Below, piece after piece: positions 51,696 to 58,205 of a stretch of DNA of 64,000 nt. The DNA is taken from the NCBI GenBank assembly GCA_902778625.1, contig CACYYM010000007.1, forward strand, positions 21,587-85,586. The letters are read 5' to 3'. The DNA comes from an uncultured Bacteroidales bacterium (GTDB lineage: Bacteria; Bacteroidota; Bacteroidia; Bacteroidales; Bacteroidaceae). Both the position numbers and the translations under genes were made by a program. Under the pieces are notes generated by a model. The model was not told where the DNA came from and did not search any database. It saw only the letters and a list, made by a program, of their open reading frames with translations. Position 1 is the stretch's first letter. Every line of letters starts with the position of its first letter.

Positions 51696-51721
51696 AAAAG
51701 CTCGAGCAAAGCTCGGCTTTT
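51696..51721 (-). terminator. Hairpin after the HU-like gene
   Basis: AAAAGCTCGAGC (51696-51707), loop aaa, GCTCGGCTTTT (51711-51721), with one bulge. It lies just past the stop codon of the minus-strand HU-like gene and resembles the hairpin at 15884. Confidence 0.6.
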
Positions 51722-51728
51722 CGCTCGC

Positions 51729-52202
51729 TTACTCGAGGCCTTGAATAGTGTCGGTGTTCTTGATGACCTCGATGGCGTCGCCCTGCATCTTGCGACTGGG
51801 AACGAGCTGGAACTGGGCCTCGTCGCGGAGGTTGCGGAAGTTCTTGCCGGGATTCCAGCAGACGTTCACGGCCTTGATGTTGCCTGCGCCGAACTCCTCT
51901 GTGGTTTCTGCGCCTTCGCAACCAAGTTCCACACGGAAACTGCCAAGTTCGCCAAGGCTGACGATGTTGCCGGCCAGGAGTTGTTCGCGGAGGCAACGAA
52001 TCATGTCGGTGATGACACCGCTGATGGTGCCCTTGGAGAAGGGCGTGTTGTGGTCGGCCATGTGCTGCACGAACTGGTCGTAGGTCAGTTTGGCGTTAGC
52101 CTGAGCGGAGCCGTAAGCCTTGGTGCCGCCCGTTTCTGCGCTGATGTCGGCCTTCTTCGTGCCGGGCTTCGCGCTCATGATGCAAATAGAGTAGTTGATC
52201 AT
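51729..52202 (-). CDS. HU-like DNA-binding protein of the Bacteroidales HU-related group
   Basis: This 157-residue protein begins MINYSICIMSAKPGTKKADI and continues into an IHF/HU-like fold: YDQFVQHMADHNTPFSKGTI, VITDMIRCLREQLLAGNIVSLGELGSFRVEL and NIKAVNVCWNPGKNF. The tail (residues 120-157) is polar. This is the HU-related family common beside primase-like and amidase genes in Bacteroidales. It converges on the primase-like gene across a hairpin-rich gap. A copy of the cloverleaf element and a 22-nt array lie in its 5' region, so the long leader could be regulatory. A later ATG (MSAKPG) is an alternative start. Confidence 0.85.
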   Translation of the reverse strand: MINYSICIMSAKPGTKKADISAETGGTKAYGSAQANAKLTYDQFVQHMADHNTPFSKGTISGVITDMIRCLREQLLAGNIVSLGELGSFRVELGCEGAETTEEFGAGNIKAVNVCWNPGKNFRNLRDEAQFQLVPSRKMQGDAIEVIKNTDTIQGLE

Positions 52203-52266
52203 TTTGTACTAGATTTTTAAGGTTTAAGATTTTTGTTTTGTTATCCCGAAGTGAGGGTGTAGATTC

Positions 52267-52332
52267 AGCGTGCCGAGTTGTTCATCATAACGTGTCGAGT
52301 TGCGCACCTCGACGTGTTAAGTTTGCATTTCA
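52267..52332. repeat. 22-nt-period array, copy E (three units)
   Basis: Units start at 52267, 52289 and 52311. Cores are AGCGTGCCGAGTT, AACGTGTCGAGTT and GACGTGTTAAGTT. The array lies in the 503-base gap between the HU-like gene start and the next GH43 gene, about 100 bases from the second cloverleaf element. Confidence 0.8.
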
Positions 52333-52434
52333 GCTGTGCCTCGTCTGTCCTCATCTTTTATCGCTGCAAGGACAGTGCAAGCCGAGTGCAAATGAGAGCT
52401 AGCTTTCAGATTTGCCGAGGCGTAGCCTGTTCTC

Positions 52435-52516
52435 GCAGGGTAGTCTTTGAGCTTCAGCTCACACAGAGAAAATGGCCAGTTTTCTATGTGGAGAGTTCTA
52501 CTCTCAACTACACTGC
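52435..52516. repeat. Cloverleaf-forming element, copy 2
   Basis: The closing stem GCAGGGTAGT (52435-52444) pairs with ACTACACTGC (52507-52516) at 9 of 10 positions. Hairpin 1 (52448-52461) is TGAGC/GCTCA with loop ttca. Hairpin 2 (52462-52490) has a ten-pair stem with one G/A mismatch around tggccag. Hairpin 3 (52491-52505) is GAGAGT/ACTCTC with loop tct. Order, spacing and the hairpin-2 loop match copy 1 (1459-1541), while the other stems differ and still pair. On the minus strand a TAAATTTG box (52523-52516) abuts the closing stem, with a TTG 20 bases further upstream. Confidence 0.75.
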
Positions 52517-52606
52517 AAATTTACGAAAAATTCCTGAATTGTGCAAGTAAATTGGCAATTATTTTCACAGAAAAACGAGTTTTTCAGCTCATTATAAGAG
52601 TTAACA

Positions 52607-52641
52607 GCTAAACGGTAAACAGTAAACGGTAAACAGTAAAC
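52607..52641. repeat. Heptanucleotide repeat (A/G)GTAAAC before the GH43 gene
   Basis: Five 7-nt units (GCTAAAC, GGTAAAC, AGTAAAC, GGTAAAC, AGTAAAC) lie 40 bases before the -7 box at 52681. Confidence 0.8.
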
Positions 52642-52680
52642 GTTTTTCCGCATTTCCTTTGTTGTTATAGGATAAAATGC

Positions 52681-52688
52681 TAACTTTG
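52681..52688 (+). promoter_or_regulatory. -7 box TAACTTTG of the GH43 cluster
   Basis: TAnnTTTG match 18 bases before ATG 52706. It probably drives the three-gene GH43 cluster. Confidence 0.7.
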
Positions 52689-52705
52689 CAACAAAAATCG
52701 CACTT

Positions 52706-54550
52706 ATGAGAACTTTTCTGTTTCTGCTCCTGACGCTCGTCTCGTCGTGGACGATGGCCGACGAACCACAGCTTCCAAACAACTCTTCCCAAGCCCACGA
52801 ACTGGCGCTGACTGTCCTCACCGAAAGCGGCTCGAAGCTCTTCACAGACCGCTCCGAAAGCCTCACAGCACTGCCTCACGACGTCCAGCAGTTCCTCGCC
52901 TCCCTACCCTCCGCCTGGGACGAATCGCACCAGCTCTCGGGCTCTACAGACCAGCCTGTCGTGATGGCTCGCAGAAGCGGCAAAACGTGGTACATCGCCG
53001 GCATAAACGGCTCAAACGAGGAGCAGAAGCTGCCGCTTTCAAACGCAATCCCCAACCTTCAGTCTTCCATCAAGAATCATGGCGACATCGTGCTCTTCGG
53101 AGACCGCAGCGAGAGGGCTTTCTTCGTGTCGCTCCTCGAAGACTTCCCGATGGAAATGAATTGCCGTCCTCGCGGCGGATTTGTCCTTGTGGTGCACCCC
53201 AAGAACGACCCGCTGACGATGAACATGCCACTCTTCCAAACCAAATATACGGCCGACCCGTCGCCACTCGTCGTGGGCGATACGCTCTTCCTCTACACTT
53301 CCCACGACGCTTCGCCTGAGGACATTCCCGACCCCAACGAACGGAGCTCGGCTGGGTTCTTCATGTACGACTGGCTGCTCTGGAGCACTACCGACATGGT
53401 GAATTGGACGGAACATGGCGCCGTAGCTTCGCTGAAGGACTTTCCGTGGCGCAGTCGCGATAATGGGGCTTGGGCGATTCAGACCGTCGAGCGAGGCGGC
53501 GAGTACTATCTCTACGCCCCTCTGCATGGGCACGGAATCGGCGTTTTGGTGAGCGATTCGCCTTACGGACCTTTCAAAGACCCGCTTGGCGAGCCGCTCG
53601 TTTGGCAGAGAGAACATTGGAACGACATCGACCCTTCTGTCTTCACCGACAGCGACGGGCAAGCCTACATGTATTGGGGCAATCCACACTGCTATTATGC
53701 ACGCCTGAACGACGACATGATTTCGCTCAAGGACAGCATCGTGCAGCTCCCACACATACCCAATTATCAGGAAGGTCCGTGGTTCTACAAGCGTGAAGGA
53801 CATTACTATCTTGCCTTCGCTTCCACCTGTTGCCCCGAGGCTTTGGGTTATGCCATGAGCGACTCACCAACAGGGCCGTGGGAGTGGAAGAACTACATCA
53901 TGACACCTACACAACGAGACCGCGGCAATCACCCCGGCATCTGCGACTACAAGGGGCATTCCTACATCTTCGGGCAGGATTACGACCTCATGCATCTCGA
54001 CACGTATGTGCATCATGAGCGCCGTACCGTTTCGTGCGCAGAGATAACTTACAATGCCGACGGAACGATTCAGCAGATTCCCTATTGGCTCAACCAAAAG
54101 CCCCTGGAACAGCTCGAATGGCTCAATCCGTACAAACGCGTGGAAGCCGAGACAATGGCCTGGGGAAACGGCTTGAAGACGGCAAAGATGGGCATACAGA
54201 ACACGGGCGTCGTCAAAGATATGCCCACTTCGACTGGACGCCGAAACATGTATGTCTTCGACCTGAACGACGGCGAGTTCATCCGCTTGCGTGGCGTGGA
54301 CTTTGGCAAAGGAGCGAAACGCTTTTCCATCAACGCGGCAGGAACAGGCTCTGCACAGATTACCCTTCGCCTCGACAATCAGGACGGCCCCATCATCGGA
54401 ACACTTCAAATCGCCGGCACTGGCTCAGCTGACAATTACCAGTCCTTCACTACCAAGGTGAAGAAAGCCAAAGGCATCCACGACCTCTACATCTGCTTCG
54501 GTAAAACACAAGGCGACGTTCATTTAGATTATTGGCAATTCCAAAGATAA
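52706..54550 (+). CDS. GH43-CBM6 enzyme with an N-terminal GH97-C-like domain
   Basis: This 614-residue secreted protein has signal peptide MRTFLFLLLTLVSSWTMA. Residues ~55-150 (FLASLPSAWDESHQLSGSTD, VVMARRSGKTWYIAGINGS) look like the C-terminal beta domain of GH97 enzymes, an unexpected location. GH43 covers ~175-465, with TADPSPLVV, WNDIDPSVFTDSDG and YQEGPWFYKR as the three catalytic motifs. A CBM6 (~475-614) has YKRVEAETMAWG, FIRLRGVDFG and HLDYWQF. The probable role is arabinofuranosidase or xylosidase on arabinoxylan. The next GH43 gene starts three bases after the stop. Confidence 0.82.
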   Translation: MRTFLFLLLTLVSSWTMADEPQLPNNSSQAHELALTVLTESGSKLFTDRSESLTALPHDVQQFLASLPSAWDESHQLSGSTDQPVVMARRSGKTWYIAGINGSNEEQKLPLSNAIPNLQSSIKNHGDIVLFGDRSERAFFVSLLEDFPMEMNCRPRGGFVLVVHPKNDPLTMNMPLFQTKYTADPSPLVVGDTLFLYTSHDASPEDIPDPNERSSAGFFMYDWLLWSTTDMVNWTEHGAVASLKDFPWRSRDNGAWAIQTVERGGEYYLYAPLHGHGIGVLVSDSPYGPFKDPLGEPLVWQREHWNDIDPSVFTDSDGQAYMYWGNPHCYYARLNDDMISLKDSIVQLPHIPNYQEGPWFYKREGHYYLAFASTCCPEALGYAMSDSPTGPWEWKNYIMTPTQRDRGNHPGICDYKGHSYIFGQDYDLMHLDTYVHHERRTVSCAEITYNADGTIQQIPYWLNQKPLEQLEWLNPYKRVEAETMAWGNGLKTAKMGIQNTGVVKDMPTSTGRRNMYVFDLNDGEFIRLRGVDFGKGAKRFSINAAGTGSAQITLRLDNQDGPIIGTLQIAGTGSADNYQSFTTKVKKAKGIHDLYICFGKTQGDVHLDYWQFQR

Positions 54551-54553
54551 AAC

Positions 54554-56509
54554 ATGGACAGACTCACGACATTTCTCTGTATATCAGCACTTTGCCTGTA
54601 TGCAGGGGCGCAGAATCCGATAGTACGCAATCAGTTTACAGCCGACCCGACTGCGCGCGTGTTTAATAATAAGGTGTATCTCTTCCCATCGCACGACATC
54701 CAGGCACCCGAGGGACAACGTCAGGACTGGTTCTGCATGGAAGATTATCACGTCTTCTCGTCGGAAAACCTGACCGAATGGACAGACCACGGCGTCATCC
54801 TTTCGCAAGAGAACGTGCCATGGGGAAAGCCGGATGCATACTCGATGTGGGCACCCGATTGCGTATTTAAGAATGGCAGATACTACTTCTATTATCCCAA
54901 CGCGCCTCGCACAGGTCGTGGCTTCGCTATTGGCGTTGCCATTTCAAACCAGCCCGAGGGACCTTACACACCCGAAAAAGAGTCGATTAAGGGCGTGTTT
55001 GGCATCGACCCTTGTGTGCTTATCGACGACGACGGAGCGGCTTATCTCTATTGGAGCGGCATGGGCATTCGTGGCGGACAACTGAAAGAAAACATGACAG
55101 AACTGCGCGACTCGAGCCGCATCATGGAAGGATTACCAGAAGGCTTCAAGGAGGGACCTTTCGCCTTTAAGCGTGAAGGCCGCTACTACCTTACATTTCC
55201 TTGGGTTCGCAAAGAAAATGGCACGGAAACGCTTGCTTATGCCATGAGCGACTCGCCACTCGGACCTTGGCAATTCAAGGGCATCTTCATGGCAGAACAC
55301 GACAATCGGTGCTGGACAAACCATCATAGTTTCGTGCAGTACAAAGGGCAATGGTACCTCTTCTATCATCGCAACTACTACTCGCCCAACATGGACAAAC
55401 GCCGCTCTGCTTGCATCGAAAAGGTGACGTTCAATGCCGACGGCACCATCCAAGAGGTGAAGCAGACACTTCGCGGCGTGGGACTGACAAAAGCGACAGA
55501 CAGAATAGAGCTCGACAGGTTTAGTTTCACAAGCCAAGACGCTTGTATCGACTTCAACGACAGCACGTTAACATTCCAAGGCTGGCACATCACTTTGCCC
55601 AACAAAGGGAGCTATGTTTGCTATGACGACGTGGATTTCTCGGACATCAGCGACGGCTATCTCGTCTGCAAAGTCAAGGCAAATACCAACTCGAGTCTGA
55701 CAATTCGCGAGAAGTCAGTCAAAGGCAAAGTCATCGCAAAAGTGCCAATCACCGTTGAGGGCGAGACAGGTCCGTTCCGACGTGATTTGAGGGGACAATG
55801 GCTGACGCTCACCAGCAATTTGCACTTCGTTCCGAAAGGCACAACCAATCTCTGCGTTGTAAGCGAGGGCAAGGAAGTGAGCATCGACTGGATACAATTT
55901 AAGAACCGCACAGTTTACATGAAACCCGCTTCCAGAGCAAGCATCCGACCCGACGAAAGGGGCTTCATCCGCCGCTGGCTCCTGCTCGAACCCATCAAGC
56001 AAAACATCCCTTCGAACATCGTTTTCACCAACACCTGGCTTCGCGATGCCTTTGGGAAGCAATACTTCGACGGACAACTAAACATGCTTCCCAAAGACGG
56101 ACAGAAGGCAAAAGTTGGCAGTCAGAAACTCACTTGGCGACTGCTGGATAGCGAAACCTACAACGTCCGCCTCTTCCGCTTTGCCGAGAAATGGGGCGAG
56201 CAAACCTACGGCTCATTGTTCTGGGCAGTCACCGTCATTGATTGTCCGGAAGAAATGCGCGACGTCAGGCTGGCAGCAGGCAGCAACGGAGCCTCGATGT
56301 GGTGGCTTAATGGAGAAGAAGTACTGCTTTTGGAAGGCGACAGACGCATGGTGGAAGACGACGGCATGTCGAAAAGGCTGACGCTCAAGAAAGGGCGAAA
56401 CATCCTGAGAGGCGCTGTCATCAACGGCCCAGGCCTTGCAGACATGTGCGTACGTTTCCTCGACGAAAAAGGCAACCCTGTAACGGACTTCGTCCTAAAT
56501 GATAAATGA
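54554..56509 (+). CDS. GH43 enzyme with CBM6-like and C-terminal accessory domain
   Basis: This 651-residue secreted protein has signal peptide MDRLTTFLCISALCLYAGAQ. GH43 (~20-310) shows QFTADPTARVF, GIDPCVLIDDDGAAYLYW and FKEGPFAFKR. A CBM6-like beta-sandwich (~320-455) follows. The C-terminal ~190 residues (RGFIRRWLLLEPIKQNIPSN, FWAVTVIDCPEEMRDVRL, SNGASMWWLNGEEVLLLEGD) form a domain I recall at the C-terminus of Prevotella feruloyl esterases and GH43 proteins; its role is unknown. The stop codon falls inside a hairpin-plus-heptad repeat (56485-56580), so the last residues TDFVLNDK are encoded by repeat DNA. Confidence 0.83.
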   Translation: MDRLTTFLCISALCLYAGAQNPIVRNQFTADPTARVFNNKVYLFPSHDIQAPEGQRQDWFCMEDYHVFSSENLTEWTDHGVILSQENVPWGKPDAYSMWAPDCVFKNGRYYFYYPNAPRTGRGFAIGVAISNQPEGPYTPEKESIKGVFGIDPCVLIDDDGAAYLYWSGMGIRGGQLKENMTELRDSSRIMEGLPEGFKEGPFAFKREGRYYLTFPWVRKENGTETLAYAMSDSPLGPWQFKGIFMAEHDNRCWTNHHSFVQYKGQWYLFYHRNYYSPNMDKRRSACIEKVTFNADGTIQEVKQTLRGVGLTKATDRIELDRFSFTSQDACIDFNDSTLTFQGWHITLPNKGSYVCYDDVDFSDISDGYLVCKVKANTNSSLTIREKSVKGKVIAKVPITVEGETGPFRRDLRGQWLTLTSNLHFVPKGTTNLCVVSEGKEVSIDWIQFKNRTVYMKPASRASIRPDERGFIRRWLLLEPIKQNIPSNIVFTNTWLRDAFGKQYFDGQLNMLPKDGQKAKVGSQKLTWRLLDSETYNVRLFRFAEKWGEQTYGSLFWAVTVIDCPEEMRDVRLAAGSNGASMWWLNGEEVLLLEGDRRMVEDDGMSKRLTLKKGRNILRGAVINGPGLADMCVRFLDEKGNPVTDFVLNDK

Positions 56510-56580
56510 GCGGGCAAAGCCCTAAATGATAAATGAACGGACTGCGTCCTAAATGATAAATGATAAATGAAAAATGATAA
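56485..56580. repeat. 27-nt repeat of mini-hairpin plus AAATGAT heptads (three units)
   Basis: Units start at 56485, 56512 and 56539, spaced by exactly 27 bases. Each has a hairpin with a three-base loop (GGAC-ttc-GTCC, GGGC-aaa-GCCC, GGAC-tgc-GTCC) followed by AAATGAT-type heptads. The last run of heptads extends to the next gene. The middle stem differs at both paired positions, so pairing is kept. It spans the end of one GH43 gene and the start of the next. Confidence 0.85.
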
Positions 56581-58089
56581 ATGAAAAAGAGCAATAACAT
56601 GAGAAAAGAGAACAGGCAAAGAATAGTGATGATGATTTATTTATCATTTATCATTTGTCATTTGTCATTTAGCCCCGCAGAGGCGCTCGCGCAAGTCGGT
56701 GCACCCTACATTCACGACCCATCGACCATTGCTGAATGCGAGGGCAAGTACTACACCTTTGGAACTGGTGGCGGCGGACTCATCAGCGAAGACGGCTGGA
56801 CGTGGCACTCCGGAGCTGAACGCCCGGGAGGAGGTGCTGCGCCTGACGTCTTGAAGATTGGCGACCGCTATCTCGTCATCTACGGCGCAACAGGAGGCGG
56901 ACTGGGAGGCGGTCACAACGGACGCATCCTGACGATGTGGAACAAGACACTCGACCCGAAATCGCCCGACTTCAAATACTCCACAGCCATCGAAGTGGCA
57001 TCGAGCGACGGCATGGAAGACTGTGATGCAATCGACCCGTGCCTGATGCTTGACCCGAATACAGGACGTCTCTGGACCTCCTACGGCACCTACTTCGGCA
57101 GCATCCGACTCATCGAACTTGACCCCAAAACAGGCGAACGCGTGAAGGGCAATGTGGAAAAAGACATCGCCATCGACTGCGAAGCGACCGACCTCATTTG
57201 GCGCGACGGCTGGTACTATCTGCTTGGCACTCACGGCACGTGTTGCGACGGCGTGAACTCCACGTACAACATCGTCGTCGGACGTTCGCAAAACGTGGAA
57301 GGCCCCTATGTGGACAACGTCGGACGCGACATGTTGCATGGAGGCGGAAGGATGGTGATAGCCGCTGGAGACCGTGTTTGCGGTCCTGGACACTTTGGCC
57401 GAACCATCATCGACGAAGGTGTGGAAATCATGTCTTGCCACTTTGAAGCCGACCTGGAACGTAGTGGCAGGAGTGTGCTCGGCATCAGGCCGCTCCTTTG
57501 GCGCAACGATTGGCCAGAAGCAGGAGAACGCTTCAAAGAAGGCACCTACGCTATCATATCTGAGCGACGCGGTTACAGCCTTGAGTTGGCAGTTGATTTC
57601 GTCCGTATGAAACAAGAGCGTCAGGCCTTCTGGCGCATCAATCCCGACGAGCCAGTAAAGCCTTTGCCCGACCAGACGCTAGACGAGGTGAAGGACACCT
57701 GGCCCTCGGGAAACATTCCAGTTCGCCTGAGCGACTACATGTTCCGTCCCCACCAGCGCTGGGCCGTTATGCCCGTTGCAGAGGCTGGCGGCTTCCTTGG
57801 CGGAGCCTATTGTAAGATAGTCATCGACGGCACGGAGCGAGCCCTGACTGCCACAGAAGACCTCGAGCTGACCACAATGCAGTTTACGGGAGCCGACGAG
57901 CAGCTTTGGCGCATCGAACAGCTCACCGACGGCACCTTCCGCATCATGCCAAAACGCATCCCCGGTCAGGAGGGGCTCAACACCGCGCAATGCCTTTATT
58001 CATCGGGCGACAGCACCCCTACCCTAGCCCGCTACGACTTCAAGAGCGACAACTCGAAATGGCGCTTCACCGAGCGCAAACCATTCTGA
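56581..58089 (+). CDS. GH43 family enzyme (arabinanase/arabinofuranosidase-like) with C-terminal lectin-like region
   Basis: This 502-residue secreted protein has GH43 motifs PYIHDPSTIAECEGKYYTFG (Asp), DAIDPCLMLDPNTGRLW (Asp) and DCEATDLIWRDGWYYLL (Glu). HGTCCDGVNSTYNIVVGRS is typical of endo-arabinanase-like subfamilies. The C-terminal ~110 residues (HQRWAVMPVAEAGGFLGGAY, EQLWRIEQLTDGTFRIMPK) look like a ricin-type or similar beta-trefoil. The signal peptide core YLSFIICHLSF is encoded by four 7-nt repeats (56641-56668). The true start could be MKKSNN (56581), MRKENR (56599) or MMIYLS (56629). Confidence 0.8.
   Translation: MKKSNNMRKENRQRIVMMIYLSFIICHLSFSPAEALAQVGAPYIHDPSTIAECEGKYYTFGTGGGGLISEDGWTWHSGAERPGGGAAPDVLKIGDRYLVIYGATGGGLGGGHNGRILTMWNKTLDPKSPDFKYSTAIEVASSDGMEDCDAIDPCLMLDPNTGRLWTSYGTYFGSIRLIELDPKTGERVKGNVEKDIAIDCEATDLIWRDGWYYLLGTHGTCCDGVNSTYNIVVGRSQNVEGPYVDNVGRDMLHGGGRMVIAAGDRVCGPGHFGRTIIDEGVEIMSCHFEADLERSGRSVLGIRPLLWRNDWPEAGERFKEGTYAIISERRGYSLELAVDFVRMKQERQAFWRINPDEPVKPLPDQTLDEVKDTWPSGNIPVRLSDYMFRPHQRWAVMPVAEAGGFLGGAYCKIVIDGTERALTATEDLELTTMQFTGADEQLWRIEQLTDGTFRIMPKRIPGQEGLNTAQCLYSSGDSTPTLARYDFKSDNSKWRFTERKPF
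56641..56668. repeat. Heptanucleotide repeat encoding a signal peptide
   Basis: TTATCAT, TTATCAT, TTGTCAT and TTGTCAT are translated as LSFIICHLSF. The related repeat at 43012-43039 (TCTCATT, CATCATT, TGTCATT, TATCATT) gives the same peptide in the GH43-CBM6-esterase. Confidence 0.85.
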
Positions 58090-58112
58090 AGAACGTCAAC
58101 ATAAAAAACTAA

Positions 58113-58200
58113 CCACGCGTAGTTGGCGATTTAGCCACGTGTGGTTAGCGATTTAGCCACGTGTGGTTTTCTGTTTAACCACGCGTGGTTTTCTGTTTAG
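58113..58200. repeat. 22-nt-period array, copy F (four units, CCACGTGTGG core)
   Basis: Four units start at 58113, 58135, 58157 and 58179, each carrying AACCACGYGTGGTT, a near-perfect palindrome. The sequence differs from the AACTTAACGTG arrays but period and CGTG core are kept. It fills the 116-base gap between convergent GH43 and GH3 genes. Confidence 0.88.
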
Positions 58201-58205
58201 CCACA

